13,600 bases of DNA from CAZITB01 sp964542055 (GTDB lineage Bacteria; Planctomycetota; Phycisphaerae; Sedimentisphaerales; CAMDDF01), in contig CAZITB010000082.1 in assembly GCA_964542055.1 (NCBI GenBank), positions 1 through 13,600 on the forward strand, written 5' to 3'. The position numbers and the translations under genes were made by a program. The number at the start of each line of letters is the position of its first letter. Position 1 is the first letter of the stretch. The notes under the pieces are model-generated. The model was not told the DNA's origin and did not search any database. It saw only the letters and a program-made list of their open reading frames with translations. Shown in pieces: positions 6,497 through 12,669 of the stretch.

Positions 6497-7594
6497 TCAG
6501 TAAAGTTCGGGCAAAATGTTTTCTATTAATTTTTGATCAACCTCATGTGCCCATAGTCCATTTACGCATCGGGCTTTTCCGATTTGATCGATTAATACGA
6601 ATAGGGGCCATTTATTGATTGCTTTTTTATCTCTTTTTATCAATTCCAATATTTTGTCAGCTGGAACACCGCCGGGAATTTTTGTTGGTACTTGCAAGTT
6701 TTCGAGCAAACTTTTTACGCGTTCAAATTGCATATCACTGGAAAGACCGAGTTTTTTTTCTATCAAGCCCGCACCGATTATTCCAATGCCTACCGCCTCA
6801 CCATGAAGCAGCCTGAAATTACTCGCCGATTCAATCGCATGGCCGATAGTATGGCCGTAGTTTAAGATTCTTCTCTGGTTTTTTTCGGTGGGATCTTCTT
6901 CAACAATTCGGGCTTTTATTCGGCAGTTCTTTTGTGCTATAGCTTCGAGAATCTGCAAATCTTTGAGTAACAGTTTGTCAATATTTTCTTCGATGAATGC
7001 AAAGTATGTTTCGTCAGCTATGAGCGCATGTTTTACCGATTCAACCAAACCTGCCAGATATTGTCGTTTATCGAGGGGAATGAGTGTCTCAACATCAATA
7101 AAGACCATCTGGGGATAGTGAAACGTGCCGAATGCGTTTTTGCTCAAGCTCGAATCTACACCGGTTTTACCGCCTACCGCAGAATCAGCCTGGGCGACTG
7201 TTGTTGTCGGAATCTGGACCACAGGAACACCGCGTTTGAAAATCGAAGCAGCAAAGCCAGCCATATCACCCACAGTTCCGCCACCGATAGCAATTACAAC
7301 GCTGTCTCTGCCCAGGTACGATTTTTCCATGGTTTCGGTTATCTTTATTACCGTATCAATAGTTTTGGAAATTTCGCCGGGCGGATCGATAACGAAAATT
7401 TCTATTTCGCCATGACGGTCAAATTGCTGAACAATTCCTGCGTTTGCGACATTCGAATCTGTGACTATGTACTTTGATTTGCCGGGATATTTTTCATTTA
7501 TCATCGGCAGTGCCTGTCCAAGATTTGAGCAGCCGATATAAATAGGATAGCTTGACTGATCAACCGCGGGAACTTTAACTTCCATGTGCTTCAT
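6497..7594 (-). CDS. aroB: 3-dehydroquinate synthase
   Basis: Second shikimate-pathway enzyme: NAD- and metal-dependent conversion of DAHP to 3-dehydroquinate. The NAD-binding GGGTVGDMAGF (about 104-114) and TTTVAQADSAVGGKTGVD (130-147) are intact. Zn ligands are Glu185 (GLVESVKH), His248 (NYGHTIGHAIE) and His264 (LLHGEAVG), with the conserved RDKK near 321-324. Length is about 365 residues, normal for the family. I place the start at ATG 7594 because AAGG lies 7 nt upstream; a TTG directly before it (7597) and an ATG at 7585 are also in frame. It follows apt by about 9 bp, so apt and aroB form an operon even though their pathways differ. It ends tail-to-tail with the DAHP synthase gene and no terminator is visible between them. 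Confidence 0.96.
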   Translation of the reverse strand: MKHMEVKVPAVDQSSYPIYIGCSNLGQALPMINEKYPGKSKYIVTDSNVANAGIVQQFDRHGEIEIFVIDPPGEISKTIDTVIKITETMEKSYLGRDSVVIAIGGGTVGDMAGFAASIFKRGVPVVQIPTTTVAQADSAVGGKTGVDSSLSKNAFGTFHYPQMVFIDVETLIPLDKRQYLAGLVESVKHALIADETYFAFIEENIDKLLLKDLQILEAIAQKNCRIKARIVEEDPTEKNQRRILNYGHTIGHAIESASNFRLLHGEAVGIGIIGAGLIEKKLGLSSDMQFERVKSLLENLQVPTKIPGGVPADKILELIKRDKKAINKWPLFVLIDQIGKARCVNGLWAHEVDQKLIENILPELY

Positions 7595-7603
7595 CAATTT
7601 ACC

Positions 7604-8128
7604 TTAATATTTGATTAATACATTAATATCGTAATCTTTGAGTTTTTCCCTGCCGTTGAGGAAACAAAGCTCGATCAAAAAAGACATGCCTGTAACTTTT
7701 CCCCCGATCTTTTCAATCAGTTTGGCACCAGCGGCCATTGTACCGCCGGTAGCTAGCAGATCATCCACAAGCAGAACGTGATCACCTTTTGAAAGGGCGT
7801 CCTTGTGAACCTGGATTGTGTCGGTGCCGTACTCGAGGCTGTATGTCAAAGATTCAGCTTCGAAGGGCAGCTTACCTGCTTTGCGGATCGGTATAAAACC
7901 GGCGGAAAGTTTTTCACAAATGGCCGCGCCGAAAATAAAACCCCTGGCCTCGACCGCTGCAACATATTTGATACCCTTATTCTTGAAAGGTTCGCACATT
8001 GCCTCGACCACAGCGGGGAAAATATCGGGGTTGCCCAAAAGGGGGGTTATGTCACGAAATATGATACCCGGCTGGGGCCAGTTGGGAATGTCACGAATAT
8101 ATAAACTGAAATCTTTTTCAACGCTCAC
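7604..8128 (-). CDS. apt: Adenine phosphoribosyltransferase
   Basis: Purine salvage enzyme: adenine plus PRPP gives AMP and pyrophosphate. Numbered from the GTG at 8128, the flexible region EARGFIFG lies at 60-67 and the PRPP-binding VLLVDDLLATGGT at 118-130, preceded by the characteristic PGIIFRDITPLL. The protein is 174 residues, the usual length. A longer frame from TTG at 8143 exists, but AAGGA (8135-8139) lies within that extension 6 nt before the GTG, which fixes the GTG as the likely start. First gene of an apt-aroB transcript with its own promoter just after the zwf stop. Confidence 0.95.
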   Translation of the reverse strand: MSVEKDFSLYIRDIPNWPQPGIIFRDITPLLGNPDIFPAVVEAMCEPFKNKGIKYVAAVEARGFIFGAAICEKLSAGFIPIRKAGKLPFEAESLTYSLEYGTDTIQVHKDALSKGDHVLLVDDLLATGGTMAAGAKLIEKIGGKVTGMSFLIELCFLNGREKLKDYDINVLIKY

Positions 8129-8134
8129 GTAAAA

Positions 8135-8139
8135 TCCTT
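8135..8139 (-). promoter_or_regulatory. Ribosome binding site that sets the apt start
   Basis: AAGGA on the minus strand lies 6 nt before the GTG at 8128. It sits inside the reading frame of the longer TTG-started version, which argues against that version. Confidence 0.7.
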
Positions 8140-8154
8140 TCAAATTAGCTTCGC

Positions 8155-8183
8155 ATTATAGCTGTCAAGTATCCCGATTTCAA
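8155..8183 (-). promoter_or_regulatory. Promoter of apt-aroB
   Basis: On the minus strand, -35 TTGAAA (8178-8183), a 17-bp spacer and consensus -10 TATAAT (8155-8160) lie in the 63-bp gap between the zwf stop and the apt GTG. The predicted start near 8148 gives a leader of about 20 nt holding the AAGGA site. This makes apt-aroB independent of zwf. Confidence 0.7.
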
Positions 8184-8191
8184 ATGTTTTG

Positions 8192-9721
8192 TTAAACTTC
8201 CATCCACTGGTGGTGTGCCATAAACCGTTCTTTTTCCGGCAGCTGGTCGCTTCCGGATGGATATTCATATAAAGGTGCTTCATTTTTAGCCCAGTGTTCC
8301 AGAACGGGGGTATATAACTTCCATGACTGGAGCAGTTGGTCGCTTCTTGCAAATAAGGTCTGGTCGCCGGTCATGATATCAAGCAGCAATCTGCTGTATG
8401 CTTCGGGCGGGCTGACACCGAAAAGCTCCGAGTAGTCGAAATCCATGTTGATTGTTCCCATGCACGTTTTGGCTCCGGGTCTTTTGGCCAGGAACTTTAA
8501 AGATATGCCTTCTTCGGGCTGTATCCTCATGAGCAGGACATTTTGTTCGGGCGATTCTATTCCAGAAGAAGCGAACATCGAATGCGGCACCTTTTTGAAC
8601 TTGATAGCAATTGCTGAAACTTTCTTGTTCATCCTTTTGCCGGTACGAACAAAAAATGGTACTCCTTCCCATCTCCAGTTGTCTATATTTAACTTTGCCG
8701 AAACGTATGTCTCTGTTGTGGAATCATTGGGAATATCTTCTTCCTGCCTATAGCCGGGCACTTGTTTGTCTTTGATTTGGCCCGGGCCGTACTGGGCTCT
8801 GACAATATCAGTTTTGATGGTGCTTTCATCTAAAGGACGTACCGACCGCAGAACCTTTATTTTTTCATCCCTTATCTGGTCAGCTTCGAAAACGGCTGGC
8901 GGCTCCATAGCTATAAGGCTAACGATCTGCATGATATGATTTTGAAACATGTCGCGCAAAGCACCTGAATTATCGTAATAGCCTCCACGGTGTTCGACCC
9001 CCAGATGTTCAGCTATAGTTATTTGAACGTTATCGATGTAATTCCTGTTCCATATCGGCTCGAAGATTGTATTAGCGAATCTGAACATTAAAATATTCTG
9101 CACGGTCTCTTTGCCGAGATAATGATCTATCCTGTAAATCTGTTTTTCGTGAAAATGCTTATGCAGGTTTTTATTTAGTTTGAGTGCCGAGTCGTAATCC
9201 TGGCCGAAAGGCTTTTCGATAACGATTCGGGGGTAACCTTCCCTTTGCTCAATGAGACCTTTTGTCAGGCCGGCTTCTTTAAGATTGTCAGAGACGGTAA
9301 GAAAAACAGTGGGCGGGAGTGAAAGATAAAAGATGTGCGCACCCTTAGTCTTGTATTTTTCGTCAAGATCGGCAAGTTTGTTTGCGATTCGCTTATAATA
9401 TTCCTGCTGATCGTATTGTCCGGTGATATAAAAACAATTGCTGCAGAAGTTTTTTACTGCTTGTTTATCAGATTCTGATTCTTGGACCGCTTCACATGCC
9501 GCTTTTTTGAAATCATCATCGGACATTTCCGTCCTGCCGCAGCCGAGAATGTAAAAATTGTCTCCAAGCAATTCCTGTTTTTTGAGCTGGTAAATGGCAG
9601 GAATGATTTTTCTCCTGGTCAAATCGCCTGATGCCCCGAAAACGATCAGGCCGGTAGGGGGAGCCTGTTTTTCAATGCAAAAAGGTGGGATGTAATCTAC
9701 TTTAGGTTTAATCTTCGCCAT
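8192..9721 (-). CDS. zwf: Glucose-6-phosphate 1-dehydrogenase
   Basis: Entry enzyme of the oxidative pentose phosphate pathway: oxidises glucose 6-phosphate to 6-phosphogluconolactone with NADP+ (or NAD+). The dinucleotide-binding GASGDLTRRK is at 29-38, EKPFG at 169-173, the substrate signature RIDHYLGKE at 197-205 and the catalytic His of MFQNH at 262. Length of 509 residues is normal. The ATG is preceded by AAAGG (9729-9733) at 7 nt. No gnd, pgl or other pathway gene is adjacent, so it appears to be its own transcription unit; its promoter should lie in 9734-9963 but I could not find a strong one. Confidence 0.97.
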   Translation of the reverse strand: MAKIKPKVDYIPPFCIEKQAPPTGLIVFGASGDLTRRKIIPAIYQLKKQELLGDNFYILGCGRTEMSDDDFKKAACEAVQESESDKQAVKNFCSNCFYITGQYDQQEYYKRIANKLADLDEKYKTKGAHIFYLSLPPTVFLTVSDNLKEAGLTKGLIEQREGYPRIVIEKPFGQDYDSALKLNKNLHKHFHEKQIYRIDHYLGKETVQNILMFRFANTIFEPIWNRNYIDNVQITIAEHLGVEHRGGYYDNSGALRDMFQNHIMQIVSLIAMEPPAVFEADQIRDEKIKVLRSVRPLDESTIKTDIVRAQYGPGQIKDKQVPGYRQEEDIPNDSTTETYVSAKLNIDNWRWEGVPFFVRTGKRMNKKVSAIAIKFKKVPHSMFASSGIESPEQNVLLMRIQPEEGISLKFLAKRPGAKTCMGTINMDFDYSELFGVSPPEAYSRLLLDIMTGDQTLFARSDQLLQSWKLYTPVLEHWAKNEAPLYEYPSGSDQLPEKERFMAHHQWMEV

Positions 9722-9848
9722 TTTATTGCCTTTCTGGAGTATTCTTTAGGGCTCTTCACCATATTTTGTTCATAAAGGGAGATTTTACAAGGAAAATGGC
9801 AAATTTTTCATTTTTTTTTTCGCACATTTACCTGCAAGATTAGTATAT

Positions 9849-9877
9849 TTAAATAGATGTTTTAAACATTTATTTAA
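9849..9877. repeat. AT-rich dyad upstream of zwf
   Basis: The arms TTAAATAGATGTTT (9849-9862) and AAACATTTATTTAA (9864-9877) are inverted copies, 13 of 14 positions matching, around one central T. The size and symmetry would suit an operator for a dimeric regulator, but an AT-rich chance palindrome is possible. Confidence 0.45.
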
Positions 9878-9908
9878 TGAAATTATCGCTGATAAAAATA
9901 TACGTCAT
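9870..9908 (-). CDS. Candidate 12-residue leader peptide ORF (MTYIFISDNFIK)
   Basis: The only support is the ribosome binding site: a full AGGAGG at 9916-9921 sits 7 nt before the ATG at 9908, better than that of any real gene in the window. The ORF ends with TAA at 9870-9872, 148 bp before zwf. The peptide has no run of one amino acid that would suggest classic attenuation. It could be a translated leader of the zwf transcript or a coincidence of the anti-Shine-Dalgarno motif on the other strand. Confidence 0.2.
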   Translation of the reverse strand: MTYIFISDNFIK

Positions 9909-9922
9909 TACATCTCCTCCTG

Positions 9923-9958
9923 CGGTATGGGCATATAAAAGTGTCCATACCGTTTTTT
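9923..9958 (+). terminator. Plus-oriented intrinsic terminator without an upstream plus-strand gene
   Basis: The perfect stem CGGTATGG (9923-9930)/CCATACCG (9945-9952) can be extended by three pairs (one G-T), leaving an 8-nt loop TATAAAAG, and is followed by six T residues (9953-9958). Only the plus direction has the T-tract; on the minus strand, after recO, the stem is followed by GCAGGAGG. The nearest plus-strand coding gene upstream is more than 3 kb away. Confidence 0.65.
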
Positions 9959-9963
9959 ATGCG

Positions 9964-10695
9964 CTAACTTAATTTGTTGAAATAATTTGCAAGCATCGGT
10001 TGTTTGTGCATTATCTGGCTGAAATAATGTACCAACGCACGTTCAATTTCGCATAGTGTGTTCCAATCGCTTTTGGTTAAGCCCGCTCGATTAGTTAAAG
10101 CTGATACTGCTTTGTTTGAAAGCCGCACTTTGTCAATGAAAGTCATTTGGCAGTCGTTGCAGATTAAGCCATTGGCTTGGGGGCTGATATAAGGCCCCAG
10201 ATACTTTTTATTTCCGCAATTTGAACAGCGGTCCAGTATCATTCCAATACCGCTGCATTCTAAAAGACTTAACTGGAAGATTATCAAAGCTGTCAGAGTC
10301 TGGGGATCATTTTCAGCCGTTTGCAAATTATCAAGCAGCTGGCAAAAAATATCGAAAAGCTGCTCAAACTCCATGTGTTCCTGGCTGAAATGATTGACCA
10401 GTTCAGCGGCGAACATCCCGCTGTTCATCTTAAGCAGCGACCTTCGCAAACCGATAAACCTGCCCTGCGGCGAAAATTCCCTTATGCCTGCCAAACCTTC
10501 GCTTGGCGAATTGGAAAAAAGCAGCTCACCAATAGAAAGCAGCTCAACAGCTCCGCCGAACTTCGATTTTCTTCTTTTTGCGCCTTTGGCGATACCGGAA
10601 ACCTTGCCGTTTTCCCTGCAAAAGAAAGTCAGTATCTGGCTGGTATCGGAATAATCAACTTTGCGGATGCATATTCCAACATCTTTTTCTATCAT
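9964..10695 (-). CDS. recO: DNA repair protein RecO
   Basis: RecFOR-pathway mediator that binds single-stranded DNA and RecR and helps load RecA at gaps. The N-terminal OB-fold covers about residues 1-80 (IRKVDYSDTSQILTFFCREN, GIAKGAKRRKSKFGG). A helical C-terminal domain carries a zinc knuckle with Cys157, Cys160, Cys179 and Cys182 (DRCSNCG and LICNDCQ). The 243 residues are typical. ATG start 18 nt after the corC stop with only a weak GGCGGA upstream, so it is probably the last gene of the ybeY-corC-recO operon. Confidence 0.93.
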   Translation of the reverse strand: MIEKDVGICIRKVDYSDTSQILTFFCRENGKVSGIAKGAKRRKSKFGGAVELLSIGELLFSNSPSEGLAGIREFSPQGRFIGLRRSLLKMNSGMFAAELVNHFSQEHMEFEQLFDIFCQLLDNLQTAENDPQTLTALIIFQLSLLECSGIGMILDRCSNCGNKKYLGPYISPQANGLICNDCQMTFIDKVRLSNKAVSALTNRAGLTKSDWNTLCEIERALVHYFSQIMHKQPMLANYFNKLS

Positions 10696-10713
10696 TGATT
10701 CCGCCTGGAAAAA

Positions 10714-12036
10714 CTACTTTGATCCATTGCCGTTTCCGTTTTCAAGTTTAGGCAGTTTCTGGACGGTCAGTCTCTTAACCGACCGTTCTTGTGCCTCAGT
10801 AATTCTAAATCTAACATTATCGTACTCGAATTCTTCGTTAGGCTCAGGGATGTATCCCAGGTAAGAAAATACAAAACCGCCAAGGGTATCATAATCTTCA
10901 TCTTCGGGCAGATCTATATCCAACTCAGAATTAAGCTCATCAATATTGATCCTCGCATCAACATCGGCGGTGTTGTCATCGATGACATATATTGACTTAG
11001 GTGCAGGGGTCTCGTATTCATCCTCGATTTCACCTACGACTTCTTCGAGAATGTCCTCAATGGTAACTATTCCGGCAGTGCCGCCGTATTCATCGAGTAC
11101 AACTGCTATATGTAGATTGCGAGCCTTGAATTCATTTAAAAGAACATTCAATATTTTTGTTTCGGGTACGAAAAAAGCCTTTCGAATATGATCGCGAAGA
11201 TCGAACTTTTCGGCATTTTGCCCGAACATCTTGAGCATGTCTTTGGCATAAACCATTCCGATGATCTTATCGATATTTTCCTCATAAACCGGTATTCGGC
11301 TATGTCCGGCGTTTGTGATAACTTCGATAACCTTATTAAAATCACTATTGACTTCAATAGCAACCATATCTGTTCTGGGAGTCATTATCTCCTCTGCGGT
11401 GGTTTCGTCAAGTTCCAAGACATGTTTGATCATGATCTGTTCCTGCTGGTCAACCACACCATCCATCATCTGCTCTTCGACAACCGTCAAAAACTCTTCA
11501 TGGCGTTCTTCCTGCTCTTCTTCAGGGGTTGACTCTGCATGACCTGATAAGCGTTTGACAATGATATCATTGAGTTTAAAAACAGGATCAAGCGGTTTTG
11601 CCATCGCTACAACAAACTTGAGAAATGGATAGGTCCGCATCAAGATGTATTCGCCGCTGTACTTGGCCCAGGCAAACGGTACGACAAGATTGAAAATTGA
11701 AATTATAGCAGCCGCTACAAAAAGGAACAAAAAGTCCATCGGCTTAATTGCTCCGTTGCCGTCATATAAAAACCACAAAAGCGAAATAAATATGCAGATA
11801 TTCGCCAGCCTCCAGTAAAGCGAACAAACCATTACCAGTTTTTCATCATTGTCGCTGATTTCATCAGAGCGATTTGGCATATCTGCTTCTTTATAAGCTT
11901 CGCTAAGCCTGACTTTTGAGAACATTTGTAAAATTAACTTGTGCAGGGAAAAGAAAAAAGCCGCCCCTGTAGATAAAACAATAGCCGTTAACGGCCAACC
12001 AACGTCATCCACTTCGTTAAACCTTTCGAAAAACAA
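10714..12036 (-). CDS. CNNM/CorC (HlyC/CorC) family membrane protein with CBS pair
   Basis: Integral membrane protein of the CorC/CNNM family, linked to Mg2+ (or other cation) export. Hydrophobic segments lie at about 14-38, 67-90 and 100-124 in the DUF21/CNNM part. The paired CBS domains follow: EIMTPRTDMVAI (216-227) to MVYAKDMLKM, and FVPETKILNVLL to the hallmark DEYGGTAGIVTIEDILEEVVGEI (315-337). The C-terminal CorC_HlyC domain runs to about 427. In the first transmembrane region the family's SGSETAL-type motif is not recognisable (LSTGAAFFFSLHKL), so transport activity is uncertain. Start choice is open: TTG at 12036 lies directly after an in-frame TGA, while GTG at 12012 has GAAAGG 9 nt upstream. 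Middle gene after ybeY, matching the common ybeY-corC pairing. Confidence 0.9.
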   Translation of the reverse strand: MFFERFNEVDDVGWPLTAIVLSTGAAFFFSLHKLILQMFSKVRLSEAYKEADMPNRSDEISDNDEKLVMVCSLYWRLANICIFISLLWFLYDGNGAIKPMDFLFLFVAAAIISIFNLVVPFAWAKYSGEYILMRTYPFLKFVVAMAKPLDPVFKLNDIIVKRLSGHAESTPEEEQEERHEEFLTVVEEQMMDGVVDQQEQIMIKHVLELDETTAEEIMTPRTDMVAIEVNSDFNKVIEVITNAGHSRIPVYEENIDKIIGMVYAKDMLKMFGQNAEKFDLRDHIRKAFFVPETKILNVLLNEFKARNLHIAVVLDEYGGTAGIVTIEDILEEVVGEIEDEYETPAPKSIYVIDDNTADVDARINIDELNSELDIDLPEDEDYDTLGGFVFSYLGYIPEPNEEFEYDNVRFRITEAQERSVKRLTVQKLPKLENGNGNGSK

Positions 12037-12057
12037 TCATATCTCGGAAGCATCCTG

Positions 12058-12504
12058 TTATGCACCCGAATTTTTGTCATTATATACTACTCCAAAACCA
12101 ACAGCTTGTAAAATTTCATCTTCTTTTAAATGCATTTTTTCAGCTTTTTCTTCGTCGCTGTCATCGAATTCCAGGTTATGGAGCATTCCATGTGTCATAT
12201 ACAGTGCCAACTCAGCTAAAGGCAAATGACCCAATTCCCGGGCCTTTTCCATCGCAAGCTCGCCATTTACGATAATATCGAAACATTTATGCTGATCATC
12301 GGACATATCAAAACTTATTACATCCGTCACATAATCATGGCTTAGATACTTGTTATTGGCATTTTTTGTCGAATAATTGTCCATTACGCAAATATTTATC
12401 TCAGGTTCTTGCAGACCAAACTGGTCGCATATATATTCTGCCAGCTTTACAAGCCTGTCTTTATCGACATAAGATTCGCAAATTTGGACATCGATATCAA
12501 TCAT
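12058..12504 (-). CDS. ybeY: Endoribonuclease / rRNA maturation factor YbeY
   Basis: Metal-dependent single-strand endoribonuclease needed for 16S rRNA 3'-end maturation and ribosome quality control. Recognised from VTDVISFDM (59-67), the strand before the active site (FDIIVNGELAMEKARELG, 75-92) and the metal motif THGMLHNLEFDD (104-115) followed by EEKAEKMHLKEDEIL. The family's H-x3-H-x5-H has His105, His109 and then Asp115 in place of the third His. The 148 residues are normal. The ATG lacks a clear Shine-Dalgarno sequence and its promoter is not obvious. First gene of the ybeY-corC-recO set; corC starts about 21 bp after its stop. Confidence 0.92.
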   Translation of the reverse strand: MIDIDVQICESYVDKDRLVKLAEYICDQFGLQEPEINICVMDNYSTKNANNKYLSHDYVTDVISFDMSDDQHKCFDIIVNGELAMEKARELGHLPLAELALYMTHGMLHNLEFDDSDEEKAEKMHLKEDEILQAVGFGVVYNDKNSGA

Positions 12505-12605
12505 GCGGCTATGTTATCGGAAATGTGATGAATTTCACGCATTTTTTCAGGAATTTCTCTTTTTGTGCCGATTTTATCTTATTTTTTTGCCATTTGAAAC
12601 TATAT

Positions 12606-12634
12606 TTGATTATTAGATTGAATATCGTTAAAAT
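12606..12634 (+). promoter_or_regulatory. Promoter of the DUF4954 gene
   Basis: The -35 TTGATT (12606-12611), a 17-bp spacer and a -10 TAAAAT (12629-12634) precede a GGAG site (12656-12659) and the ATG at 12670. Predicted start near 12641. Confidence 0.55.
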
Positions 12635-12669
12635 ACCCCCTTAAAATGTTTTTCCGGAGAAATCAATAT

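Larger units (their letters stand above)
9722..9963. other. Intergenic region between recO and zwf with several nucleic-acid signals
   Basis: This 242-bp, AT-rich stretch holds no long gene. From right to left it has a plus-oriented intrinsic terminator (9923-9958), a CCTCCT run (9916-9921) that is a perfect AGGAGG on the minus strand, a 12-codon minus-strand ORF (9870-9908) and an AT-rich dyad (9849-9877). A run of ten T residues lies at 9811-9820. The zwf ribosome binding site is at the left end. Confidence 0.7.

Noticed and set aside
7028..7477. 149-codon open frame on the plus strand
   Set aside because: Antisense to the zinc- and NAD-binding parts of aroB; no recognisable product.
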